Positions 42,388 through 50,603 of a DNA stretch of 64,000 nucleotides are shown one piece after another. Source of the DNA: Cryomorpha sp963741985 (GTDB lineage Bacteria; Bacteroidota; Bacteroidia; Flavobacteriales_D; Cryomorphaceae); the NCBI GenBank assembly GCA_963741985.1, contig CAVUKD010000003.1:310001-374000 (forward strand). The letters run 5' to 3'. Position 1 is the first letter of the stretch. Every line of letters starts with the position of its first letter. The position numbers and the translations under genes are program-made. The notes beneath the pieces are model-generated. The model was not told where the DNA came from, searched no databases, and worked only from the letters and a program-made list of their open reading frames with translations.

Positions 42388-43419
42388 CTAAAAGTAGTCG
42401 GACTTTTCCATTTCATCTGAATAGTTGCCAGCACATGCTGCCTGATTGCATTTTGCGCGGTGGTACAAAGCTTTTTGCGCTTGTTCAACGTTTTCATCCT
42501 TTCCGTTCCAGATTTCCATTGACGGGTATTGCAATGCCCGACTAAAAGAAAAAGTAAGTGCCCATGGCACTTCGAATTTGTATCGGGCATTCATTGTGCT
42601 CAATCGGGCGGAAGCTTGCTGTGAAGATTGCCCACCCGACAGAAAAGCAACGCCGGGAATCGAAGCCGGAACGGTGCGCATCAAACATTTCACGGTAGCT
42701 TCTGCAAAGGTTTCTGTATTAGATTGATCCGAAGAATCTTTGCCGGGCAAAACCATATTGGGTTTTAAAATCATGCCTTCAGTAAGTACGCGCTGTTTGT
42801 GCAATTGACCGAAAGTAAGGAGCAACACATTTTGGGTAACCGCCGCACATTTCGCCAAGCTGTGATTGCCCTCCATCAGTACCTCTGGTTCTACCATAGG
42901 AACCAATCCAGCCTCTTGGCAAAGAGCGGCATAACGAGCCAAAGCATTGGCATTATTTTCGATACATCGACGCGTTGGAATTCCTTCGTCGATCTTGATA
43001 ACCCCCCTCCATTTTGCAAAGCGCAGTCCCATTTCGCTGTACTCTGTCAATCTTTCGCGCAAGCCATCCAAGCCGGAAGTTACTTTTTCGTGCGGAAAAC
43101 CAGGCATTTCTTTTGCGCCCAAATCGACTTTAATTCCGGGAATAATTCCAGCTTTTTTCACGGCTTCCACAAAGGGCGTTCCATCGGATAATTTTTGCCT
43201 GACGGTTTCATCGTATAAAATAGTGGCATTAATTGCTTCGTTGAGTCCCGGAGTTGTGACAATCATTTCGCGGTAACGCCGACGCATCTCGGGAGTTTCA
43301 TGAATTCCCAAAGCAGCAAAGCGTTTGTTGCATGTGGGGTTGCTTTCGTCCATTGCCAGCAGGCCTTTATCATCGGCGACCATGGCACAGGCGGTGGTGA
43401 TGAGTTCGTCTTTGTTCAT
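42388..43419 (-). CDS. Class I fructose-bisphosphate aldolase
   Basis: A 343-residue aldolase of the animal-type class I family. AMVADDKGLLAMDESNPT is the N-terminal signature, VPMVEPEVLMEGNHSL and MILKPNMVLPGKDS hold the Schiff-base lysine and its neighbours, and GVAFLSGGQSSQQASARL forms a phosphate site. It cleaves fructose-1,6-bisphosphate. It is the promoter-proximal gene of the minus-strand sugar series, 112 bases before ndh. Confidence 0.95.
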   Translation of the reverse strand: MNKDELITTACAMVADDKGLLAMDESNPTCNKRFAALGIHETPEMRRRYREMIVTTPGLNEAINATILYDETVRQKLSDGTPFVEAVKKAGIIPGIKVDLGAKEMPGFPHEKVTSGLDGLRERLTEYSEMGLRFAKWRGVIKIDEGIPTRRCIENNANALARYAALCQEAGLVPMVEPEVLMEGNHSLAKCAAVTQNVLLLTFGQLHKQRVLTEGMILKPNMVLPGKDSSDQSNTETFAEATVKCLMRTVPASIPGVAFLSGGQSSQQASARLSTMNARYKFEVPWALTFSFSRALQYPSMEIWNGKDENVEQAQKALYHRAKCNQAACAGNYSDEMEKSDYF

Positions 43420-43953
43420 ATGGTATTGGTGTGTTTTGGATGTAGGAAACCTTTTCGGTAAAAACAGAAAAACAAAATATAAGTTCGTGTGATCTGGCCT
43501 TTTTCACATAGTTTAATGGTCCATTTTCGATCTATTTATTTTGCGAGATCGTGGCTCAATTAAGATTTTTGTTGAGATAAATCCGTCCTGTTGATGAGAC
43601 TTAGTTCAACCTGATTTGAGTCGGATAAAATGGATATTGAAACGGGTTGCCCCATTAAATTCTGATCGCCAATCGAAGAAATTTGTTCTTCGGAAAGATG
43701 TGTAATGTAATGTCGAAATCCGCTTTAAAAAGTAAAAATTAATTTAGAGGTATTGAGTTATCAAAATTCTGTCCTACAGAAATTTAAATGCCTAAATGTA
43801 CCTGAATTAGAAGTGTGATATTGTATTAACAAGACTTGCAATTTCCTTTAAGACCCAGCAGTATAAAAATGTTCCGTCAGAACAAATTAATCTTTTAAGA
43901 CGTTTCCTATTAAACCACTTAAAATTATTTATTAAAACTTTAAAAACCAAATT
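43420..43953. other. Long gap upstream of the sugar operon and of a small membrane protein gene
   Basis: About 530 bases without a convincing gene. It should contain promoters in both directions. On the minus strand, 54 codons between 43560 and 43724 are open and read protein-like (ITHLSEEQISSIGDQN, LMGQPVSISILSDSN, VELSLINRTD) but lack a start codon and end in TAA at 43560-43562; this could be the tail of a decayed gene. Confidence 0.35.
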
Positions 43954-44256
43954 ATGAAGTTGAACAGAATTATTGCCGCTCTTTTATTTGCATTGTGTAT
44001 TTCACTAGGTACCCCTGTGGTCGCATCCAGTGCTACTCCGGCACCTACAGAAACATCCAAAGAAGCCCTGAAAAATAGGATTGAAACACGTCTTACAGAA
44101 ATTGACAATCTCGACAAGTCTAATTTAAGTTCTTCAGAAAAGAAAGAATTAAGAAAAGAGGTGAAAAGTCTGAAAAAAGAGGCGAGAAACGGAGGTGTTT
44201 ATATTTCTGTCGGTGGTGCTATCATTATTATATTATTATTGGTTCTTCTTTTATAA
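43954..44256 (+). CDS. Small secreted/membrane protein with coiled coil and C-terminal helix
   Basis: A 100-residue protein: signal peptide to about residue 25 (CISLGTPVVASSA), a Pro/Thr-rich linker, a Lys/Glu coiled coil at about residues 36-78, and a strongly hydrophobic C-terminal helix (IIIILLLVLLL) ending at the stop. Proteins with this plan are frequent in Bacteroidota and sometimes mislabelled as tRNA synthetase. It would be anchored in the inner membrane with the coiled coil in the periplasm. A good terminator follows, so it is a single-gene unit. Function unknown. Confidence 0.75.
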   Translation: MKLNRIIAALLFALCISLGTPVVASSATPAPTETSKEALKNRIETRLTEIDNLDKSNLSSSEKKELRKEVKSLKKEARNGGVYISVGGAIIIILLLVLLL

Positions 44257-44280
44257 TTTGAACCTTTATTTCCCAAATTT

Positions 44281-44306
44281 AAAGCCCGTATTATAGCGGG
44301 CTTTTT
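44281..44306 (+). terminator. Rho-independent terminator
   Basis: AAGCCCG (44282-44288) and CGGGCTT (44297-44303) form a perfect 7-bp stem, followed by TTTTT and AT-rich sequence, 25 bases after the stop of the small coiled-coil protein gene. Confidence 0.85.
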
Positions 44307-44472
44307 AATTTTCGTTAAACTATAAATCATGAAACCTTCCGAATGAATCACCTCATACTGTTTGTTTTTTTTATTTTTGGTTAACTATTTTACGTGTAAG
44401 CAATAGATCCATTTCAAAGGATCAAATTGAAAGGCGGATAAAAATAGAAACGGTATAGAGATAACTGCATAC

Positions 44473-44817
44473 ATAAAATCCGAGCCATTACTGATTGCCA
44501 TTCTTGTCGGTTTCTTATTCCTTTTAATTGGGTGTATATTATACTATTTTCCTCCCAAAAAGATAAACGCTTTTTATGGATATCGCACACCCAGAGCGAT
44601 GAAAAGTCAGGAGAGATGGGCCTTCGCTCAAAAATTTTCAGCGCGGAAAATGATTCGGTGGGGAGCAGTACTTGTAGCGGTCGCAATGGCAGGAGTTTGG
44701 TTCAACCCTGATGGAAACACTAATAATATCATTACACTTGCCATTGTCTCCATCGCCGCAGGAGGCTTAATTGTACGAACAGAAATTGCAATTTTCCAAA
44801 AGTTTGGGAAGTCATAA
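44473..44817 (+). CDS. SdpI-family membrane protein with no standard start codon
   Basis: The frame is open from 44431 to the stop at 44815-44817, and the SdpI pattern is clear: KINAFYGYRTPRAMKSQERW followed by AFAQKFSA, flanked by three hydrophobic segments (LLIAILVGFLFLLIGCILYY, VLVAVAMAGVWF, ITLAIVSIAAGGLIV). No ATG, GTG or TTG occurs upstream of the first helix. The natural N-terminus IKSEPLLIAIL is encoded from ATA at 44473, exactly where ATG would be expected. An ATG at 44599 is internal to the conserved motif. Either a rare ATA start is used or the gene has lost its start. SdpI relatives include an immunity and signalling protein of Bacillus; the role here is unknown. Confidence 0.6.
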   Translation: MKSEPLLIAILVGFLFLLIGCILYYFPPKKINAFYGYRTPRAMKSQERWAFAQKFSARKMIRWGAVLVAVAMAGVWFNPDGNTNNIITLAIVSIAAGGLIVRTEIAIFQKFGKS

Positions 44818-44848
44818 TAATCAGAGAGCATTTTTAATCAAAATCAAC

Positions 44849-45247
44849 ATGAACTGTTTTCGCATTTTGTTTATCACCATTTTAGTAATTCTCTGCTTTA
44901 CGCAATGTGAAAAAGATGCTTTCGACTATAGAAATCCGTATATCGGAGATTGGAAATTTGATGTTATTCGAACTGAATTCAACATGGCCGGTGCGGGCTC
45001 TTATTCATCGGACACAACCAAATACAACGGTGAAATAAAATACGCCGAAGAGCGGAACAAACTTCTCTTAAAATACGGTATCGACGCAGAGATGGAAGAG
45101 GGTATTGACGAAGAGGGTACCCTGGTTTCTTTTTCTTATGGACGCACATCAGGGAGTTTTGAAGGTGATGAAAAACTGAATATTTATACTCAAAGTGGAG
45201 GTTTGGGTGCAGGAGTTAGGTTGAGTATTCAAGGGGAGAGAAGATAA
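44849..45247 (+). CDS. Small lipoprotein, lipocalin-like, unknown function
   Basis: ATG at 44849 gives a 132-residue protein with a lipoprotein signal ending CFTQC (Cys20). The mature part has YIGDWKFDVIRTEF and alternating short strands with YNGEIKY, LVSFSYGRTSGSFEGDE and a final RLSIQGERR, the style of small lipocalin-like envelope lipoproteins in this phylum. No family can be named. It starts 31 bases after the SdpI-like gene, in the same direction. Confidence 0.65.
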   Translation: MNCFRILFITILVILCFTQCEKDAFDYRNPYIGDWKFDVIRTEFNMAGAGSYSSDTTKYNGEIKYAEERNKLLLKYGIDAEMEEGIDEEGTLVSFSYGRTSGSFEGDEKLNIYTQSGGLGAGVRLSIQGERR

Positions 45248-45441
45248 ATATTTCCTTTAAAACTTCACGGATTTCGACCGTTTCGTTTTCGAAAAATAGA
45301 GTAATTCTGACAATAAAATTTTATTGTTTTCTAAGACCGGATGGCATCTCAATGAATAGAGATTCCTTACGAGGATAATATTTGCTCAACGTAAATAGGC
45401 TACGTTGCCAATCCCTTTATTTACATCAAAATCATAAAGCA

Positions 45442-45903
45442 ATGAAGAAAATAGTGTACATAGACATGGACAATGTTCTGGTAGATTTTAAGTCAGCAAT
45501 ATCAAAAATAGACCCCGAAATGGAAAAGAAATATCGAAATGATCTTGACGAAGTTCCGGATATTTTTTCCAAAATGGATCCGTATCCCGGAGCGATTGAA
45601 GCCGTTCAAAAGCTATCCGAAAAATTTGAACTTTATATCCTTTCTACTGCTTCCTGGCTCAATCCGAGTGCGTGGATACACAAGTTGGAATGGGTGCAAA
45701 AGCATTTTGGAAAAGATGCGGATAGCCTATTTTATAAAAGACTGATTCTTTCGCATCATAAAAATTTGAATCGTGGTGATTATCTGATTGACGATAGACC
45801 GAATAATGGAGCGAAAGATTTCGATGGTGAATGGATTCAGTTTGGAAGTACGGAATATCCGGATTGGGAAGTGGTTAAGGAGTATTTGTTGCGTATTGAG
45901 TAG
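45442..45903 (+). CDS. 5'(3')-deoxyribonucleotidase (NT5C-type HAD phosphatase)
   Basis: ATG at 45442 gives a 153-residue protein. HAD motif I is IDMDNVLVDF with both Asp residues, motif II is YILSTASW, and motif IV is YLIDDRPNNGAKDF, the wording of the 5'-nucleotidase, deoxy type C family. It would remove phosphate from dNMPs in the cytoplasm. An alternative start at 45382 adds 20 residues that look like leader. It stands alone upstream of an inverted-repeat array. Confidence 0.88.
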   Translation: MKKIVYIDMDNVLVDFKSAISKIDPEMEKKYRNDLDEVPDIFSKMDPYPGAIEAVQKLSEKFELYILSTASWLNPSAWIHKLEWVQKHFGKDADSLFYKRLILSHHKNLNRGDYLIDDRPNNGAKDFDGEWIQFGSTEYPDWEVVKEYLLRIE

Positions 45904-45920
45904 TTGGTGGTTCTTTTTTT

Positions 45921-46154
45921 GCCACTAATGCACGAATGATTCTCGTCTTGCAAGAAACTTTACTAAATGGGAGTATACTTCAACTTCCAAACTCACATAA
46001 AAAGGATAATGAATTGGTTGCCAAGAAGCTTTCATTATTCGTGCATTAGTGGCCATTGTTCTTTTTTTTAGCCACTAATGCACGAATGATTTCCGAATAT
46101 AAATCACATCCTAAATCTTATTTAAAACCCTTTTTTTATTCGTGCATTAGTGCC
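45921..46154. repeat. Two tandem inverted-repeat pairs with 20-bp arms
   Basis: GCCACTAATGCACGAATGAT occurs at 45921-45940 and again at 46071-46090. Its reverse complement, with one or two changes, occurs at 46034-46053 and 46135-46154. Thus two hairpins lie in series, with loops of about 93 and 44 bases; T-runs precede each left arm. They fill the gap between the convergent deoxyribonucleotidase and porin genes. No coding sequence is seen in the gap. Confidence 0.85.
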
Positions 46155-46192
46155 CATTTTCTTTCCTTTTTTTTTATTCGAGGCATCCCTTT

Positions 46193-47463
46193 TTACTTCG
46201 TGGCATCCCAATGAAAAAGCTCCGGATTGATTGTCACCATAACCCACGCCCAATTATTGGTACTACCTGCATTCCCGCCTTTAAGTTCTTGCATGGTTTC
46301 TGTTGCGAAAATCTGCGAATATCCACCTTGAATATTCACGTATTTCGCGACAGCGTATGTACCTTTAAAATCCAACTCTGTACCGAGATAGCTCGCCATA
46401 GCATGTCCCCCATCTCCCGCTCCGAGTACAGTAGCCGCAGCATTAAAGAAATGTGGATTGAGATTGAAAGTCCATTTGTCTACTGGCTTGTATTGAAGCT
46501 GCGCATAAACATCGATCAATCCGACCGAATTTATAAAATTACCGACATAGAAATAATCCATCCAACCGTTGAATTTGTGGTTCGTTCCAAACCACGGATT
46601 GAAGGAATGTAGTTCTTTATCGGTGTAGCCTTGATCGGTTCCTGAAAGATATTCGGTTCCAACACCAAGCGAAAATTTATCGGTCAAATCTCTCCGAACA
46701 GACCCGGCAGCATAGAACGCAGAGAGGGAAGTTGTGGCCAATTTTCCGGTTTGCACATAAACCGAAGCATCCGTTTTCCAGCGATTTTTCACATAAGTGA
46801 GACGCGTACCGAACGTTTGTGAATAGGCAACCTTCTGCACCGAATCAGCGGTGTATGGATTCCCAAGATTGAGTGCAAGAAGGCTCAATTCAAAATCTTT
46901 GAACCCGCCGTGATACCATACATACTGCATATTTTTGTACTGATTTATAGGATAAGGTTCTTGAAATTTTGATTCACCATTTGCATTAAGCGCAAGCCCT
47001 AAATCTACTTGCTGAGTGGCTGAAGGTTTGAAAGAAGTGAGCAATGCATCATGACTTCGCTCAGCTTGAGCCCAACCTACCTTTCCGAAAATCCGTTCAT
47101 CGTCGTACTTGAGAACTTGACGACCAAAACGGAAACTCAGCTTTGGTGTAACTTGATAGTGCACCCAGGCTTCATGGATTCCAAGGCCATTTTTTGAGGA
47201 ATTAGATGTGGTGCTCACATCTCCCCAAGTATTTATGTTTTGGATGGAGGTGTATAGGCTGAGTTTATCATTGGTGAAGCCAAAACTGAGACGAGTACGC
47301 TGAGAAACAAATGTTGCAGGATTCTGATTGTCGCCGATGAGTGTGCCGTATCCGTGGCGGTATTCAAATCGGGGGCGTATCTCGGCAGAGAGGTTGAAGG
47401 TCTGAGCAGATAATGATCCTGAGATTAGGATGAAAAGCAGGACGAGATAATTTTGAGTTTCAT
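46193..47463 (-). CDS. Alginate-export-type outer-membrane porin (signal peptide region frameshifted)
   Basis: The mature part begins QTFNLSAEIRPRFEYRHGYG and continues as a beta-barrel (FRFGRQVLKYDDERIFGKVG, FGTRLTYVKNRW) of the alginate_exp family, about 415 residues. The frame is open back to an ATG at 47542, but that start lies in a dispersed repeat and gives no signal peptide. The ATG at 47461-47463 begins MKLK in the other frame; adding one A to the AAAA run (47451-47454 as TTTT) would join it to LVLLFILISGSLSAQ as a classical signal. A single-base loss or sequencing error is likely. The porin accompanies nirK clusters in related bacteria and may pass nitrite or other anions. Confidence 0.75.
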
Positions 47464-47487
47464 GTAGAATGGAGCGTTCGCTTTTTT

Positions 47488-47525
47488 TTAACCCCAGAGG
47501 CCGCAGAGCTTTAACGCAGAGATCG
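47488..47525. repeat. Dispersed CGCAGAG-type repeat fragment
   Basis: TTAACCCCAGAGGCCGCAGAG followed by CTTTAACGCAGAGATCGAG. The CGCAGAG and AACGCAGAG wording is shared with 30849-30863 and 35113-35133. It provides the artificial N-terminal extension of the porin frame. Confidence 0.5.
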
Positions 47526-47603
47526 AGAAGTAGAGTAGTCATTGAGCTAAAATGTTCATATTAACAGTATTGACTTAGGCATTTAATATTTTCAGTTAAA
47601 GCT

Positions 47604-48221
47604 TTAACCGGCGTATTGTTCAATAGCCTTAATCGTTTCGCTGTCATCGGTTCCAAGGCCTTCTTTTTGGTCCACCAGAACGCCATTTTTATCAAAAACG
47701 CTGATGATATTAGAATGGCTGAAAGTGATAGGAGCGATTTCCTTGTAATTTACTGCCAAAACAGCAGCAAACTCACGGGTGTCATCTTCCGAGCCACGCA
47801 GAAAAAGCCATTGATCATTGTCCATTTCATTTTCTTTTGCAAATTGCTTTAGCCGCTGAGGTGTATCGGTTTCCGGATCGATACTCACAAAAACGTATTT
47901 TACATCTTTATTTTTTTCGTCGGGAACGGCCTTCTCGATATTCCGGACGTCAGCCACCAGCCGCGGGCAGGCAGCTTTGCAACTGGTGTATATCATGACC
48001 ACTACGAGTACATTTCCCTGCAAATCTTTCAATTCGATATCGTTTCCATCTTGGGTAGTCCATTTGGAGGGCAGGTTGAAAATGGATAAATCCGGGACAA
48101 CTTTTTTCTGGGGTGACGCCGAGCCATCGGATTCTGATTTTTCGGTTTGATTTGTGTTGGTCGAACTGCACCCAAATCCGATTAAAATCAGGATAAGGAA
48201 AATGGTTCTTCTTGTTTTCAT
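47604..48221 (-). CDS. SCO family copper-handling lipoprotein
   Basis: The start at 48221 gives MKTRRTIFLILILIGFGC, a lipoprotein signal with Cys18; the 205-residue length is usual for SCO proteins. The thioredoxin fold carries the copper-binding CxxxC in YTSCKAACPRL, SIDPETDTPQRLK, and the ligand His in FSHSN. SCO proteins deliver copper or control thiol state in the periplasm, here plausibly for the copper sites of the neighbouring NirK. It follows the FGE-like gene at 11 bases. Confidence 0.92.
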   Translation of the reverse strand: MKTRRTIFLILILIGFGCSSTNTNQTEKSESDGSASPQKKVVPDLSIFNLPSKWTTQDGNDIELKDLQGNVLVVVMIYTSCKAACPRLVADVRNIEKAVPDEKNKDVKYVFVSIDPETDTPQRLKQFAKENEMDNDQWLFLRGSEDDTREFAAVLAVNYKEIAPITFSHSNIISVFDKNGVLVDQKEGLGTDDSETIKAIEQYAG

Positions 48222-48232
48222 TGCATTGATTT

Positions 48233-49006
48233 TTATTTTACGGGAATATCCTTTGCGCATCTGAAACCCAGATTTTGCACCGAATAATTTCCTTTTAAAG
48301 CTCCGCGAAAAGCATACCTCATAAAGGCTGCATAGTCGCGCAAATCGGAAGCACCAAGTGAGGCGCCGCCACAAAAACGGGCATTGCTGTTTTTCACATC
48401 TCCACGCGATTCTCCAGTGAGCAGTATGGAGTTAAAATCCTGTGTCCATTCCCATATCAACCCATGCATATCGTAAACCCCATAATAGTTTTTAAAGGTG
48501 CTCCCAATTGAGTTTCGATGTGTGTGCGGCGTTTCGTACCACCGTAGAATATACTGATTGTATCCTTCCTTCTTTCTGGCATCCGGTGAAGCAGTATCTG
48601 ATTCTGCCACAAACTCCCATTCATCCATTGTCGGAAGGCGCTGCCGCTGACATTTACAGTAGGCTTTTGCAGCAAACCATGAAACATTGGTTACTGGCCC
48701 ATTGGGGTTTTCACCTGGCTTTAGATTGCCATCGGCGTCAAACTGATTGAGATAATTAGCGTCAACAAAAAGCGCAACGGCACTGTCTTTGTGCCATTTC
48801 GGATTGGTTTTCAGAAATATCTGATATTCCGCATTTGTTACTGGATATACATCTAGTTCGAAGGGATCGACTTTTACTTTTGCAGAATCATTTCCATAAA
48901 GCGGTGTGTACTCACCACCGGGGATTGTGACCATGTTTTCACTTTGCGACCAGCCGCACACTCCCATTAAGAGTGCGATTGAAATCAGAAAAAATTTTGG
49001 ACACAT
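48233..49006 (-). CDS. Formylglycine-generating-enzyme-like (SUMF1-fold) protein of the nitrite reductase unit
   Basis: ATG at 49006 gives a signal peptide (FFLISIALLMGVCGWSQ) and a 257-residue protein. The SUMF1 fold is clear: MVTIPGGEYTPLYG, YPVTNAEYQIFL, PVTNVSWFAAKAYC, RLPTMDEWEFVAE, MHGLIWEWTQDF, and NLGFRCAKD. The two copper-binding cysteines of true FGE should lie between GGAS and RYAFRG; none are present there, so it is unlikely to oxidise sulfatase cysteines. Similar proteins recur beside nirK in Bacteroidota and may assist the reductase. It lies between nirK and the SCO gene. Confidence 0.85.
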   Translation of the reverse strand: MCPKFFLISIALLMGVCGWSQSENMVTIPGGEYTPLYGNDSAKVKVDPFELDVYPVTNAEYQIFLKTNPKWHKDSAVALFVDANYLNQFDADGNLKPGENPNGPVTNVSWFAAKAYCKCQRQRLPTMDEWEFVAESDTASPDARKKEGYNQYILRWYETPHTHRNSIGSTFKNYYGVYDMHGLIWEWTQDFNSILLTGESRGDVKNSNARFCGGASLGASDLRDYAAFMRYAFRGALKGNYSVQNLGFRCAKDIPVK

Positions 49007-49031
49007 AAAAACCTTTTGGGAAAAATAATCG

Positions 49032-50513
49032 TTATTTCCGTTGCTTTTTAACCATCTCTTCGGTGACATTCGTTCCATTATTGCCCCAATTACTATAAAC
49101 ATAGGTCAATACATTGGCAACTTCGCGATCCGAGAGGGTTTGCGCTGGCATTACACTATTAAAGGTAGTACCATTTACCGTCACTTCTCCACTTTTACCG
49201 TGCAGCACCACATTGATAGCCCGACTTACATCTGCGTTGAGGTAATCGGATTTAGCTAATGGTGGAAATGCATTTGGAATTCCCTTTCCATCTGCCTGGT
49301 GGCAGGCAAAACAAGTGTGTTGGAATATATTTTTACCTATTTCAATTTTTTCTGCAAGGGTAAGGTTTGAAGGTGCCTTAGCTTCCTTAGCTTCTTGCTT
49401 ATCCTCAGGCATAGTCTGGATCGTTCCACCTTCCGGCAAATAAATTCCTTCTTTAATTTTACCGGCATACACGTTTTTATTTTCCTCACCGCTCACATTT
49501 ATTTGGCCTAAAGCTCCTTTGTTGAAGGCTCTGAAAATAGCGTGATCGACCAAAATTATTTCACCGGGAACAGTTGCAGCAAATTCAACAATCGTAGCTC
49601 CACCAGGAGGTATTAAGGTAGTTTGAATATTTTTATTTACCAACGATCCACCTTCGACTCGCACGCGATCAAAAATCTCACCAATGGCGTGAAATGATGA
49701 CGTAAGGTTTGGCCCGCCATTTCCAACGTAAAGTCTTACGGTATCACCAACATTCACTTGAAGTTCATTGTCGCCGGTAAGGGCACCAACATGTCCGTTG
49801 AAAACTACATAATCCGGATTTTCAGCAATGGCCTTGTTCATATCAAAAGGTTGAAGCCCGGGTTCGCCATAAGCTCCTTTGGTGTAAAAGTCACCCTGCA
49901 TTACGTAAAATTCCTTATCAACTTTTGGCAATCCACCTGCAGGTTCAACGAGGATAAGACCATACATACCATTACCGATATGCATTCCGACCGGAGCTGT
50001 TGCGCAGTGGTATACAAAGATACCAGGATTGAGGGTTTTGAAAGAAAAAACGGTCTCATGACCGGGCGCTACAAATGAAGAAACCGCTCCCCCACCGGGA
50101 CCATTTACTGCGTGTAGGTCAATATTGTGCGGGAGTTTATTGTCGGGGTGATTTCGCAAGTGAAATTCAACCTCATCTCCAACGCGTACACGGATGAAAC
50201 TTCCCGGTACTGTACCGCCGAAAGTCCAGTAATTGTATTTAACACCGTTGGTCATTACTCCTTCTTGTTCGAGAATTTCCAATTCTACTACCACGTGTTT
50301 TGCCGGACGATCGCCTACTGAAGCTGGCACGTAAGGAGGAGAAGTGAGATCTGCCATGATTTTTCCATCTATCTCAATTTTCTCAGGATTTTCAGTCTTT
50401 TCACTTTTAGATTGATTAGAGTTACAAGATACAGCGATAAGAGCTATAAACATGAGGACTAGACCCCGGCGGTCAATTCTTGAATAGTGCTTTTTGATGT
50501 TGGTGAAATTCAT
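49032..50513 (-). CDS. nirK: Copper nitrite reductase fused to cytochrome c
   Basis: A 493-residue lipoprotein (signal ending LIAVSC, Cys about 30). Two cupredoxin domains hold every expected ligand: LPHNIDLHAV (type 1 and type 2 His, with the catalytic Asp), VYHCATAPVGMHIGNGM with Cys170 of the type 1 site, SFHAIGE, and the type 2 His in VDHAIFRAFNKG. A linker of about 50 residues leads to a class I cytochrome c: Cys401-Phe-Ala-Cys404-His405 and axial Met in SVMPAQTLS. It reduces nitrite to nitric oxide in the periplasm, with the fused haem supplying electrons. It heads the operon with the FGE-like, SCO and porin genes. Confidence 0.96.
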   Translation of the reverse strand: MNFTNIKKHYSRIDRRGLVLMFIALIAVSCNSNQSKSEKTENPEKIEIDGKIMADLTSPPYVPASVGDRPAKHVVVELEILEQEGVMTNGVKYNYWTFGGTVPGSFIRVRVGDEVEFHLRNHPDNKLPHNIDLHAVNGPGGGAVSSFVAPGHETVFSFKTLNPGIFVYHCATAPVGMHIGNGMYGLILVEPAGGLPKVDKEFYVMQGDFYTKGAYGEPGLQPFDMNKAIAENPDYVVFNGHVGALTGDNELQVNVGDTVRLYVGNGGPNLTSSFHAIGEIFDRVRVEGGSLVNKNIQTTLIPPGGATIVEFAATVPGEIILVDHAIFRAFNKGALGQINVSGEENKNVYAGKIKEGIYLPEGGTIQTMPEDKQEAKEAKAPSNLTLAEKIEIGKNIFQHTCFACHQADGKGIPNAFPPLAKSDYLNADVSRAINVVLHGKSGEVTVNGTTFNSVMPAQTLSDREVANVLTYVYSNWGNNGTNVTEEMVKKQRK

Positions 50514-50595
50514 TTTTCTGTTTTAGAATGAAACATGAGCTTTAGAAATGCATTGAATGCGAAACATGAAACATACATGATTTCTTAATTTTCGC

Positions 50596-50603
50596 CAAAA
50601 GTA
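50596..50603 (-). promoter_or_regulatory. nirK promoter -7 box
   Basis: On the minus strand the bases read TACTTTTG, an exact match to the Bacteroidota TAnnTTTG box, about 83 bases upstream of the nirK start. A GGATA-type palindrome abuts it. Confidence 0.55.

Noticed and set aside
48233..49006. Functional sulfatase-activating formylglycine-generating enzyme
   Set aside because: The catalytic cysteine pair is absent from the expected segment and no sulfatase gene is nearby.
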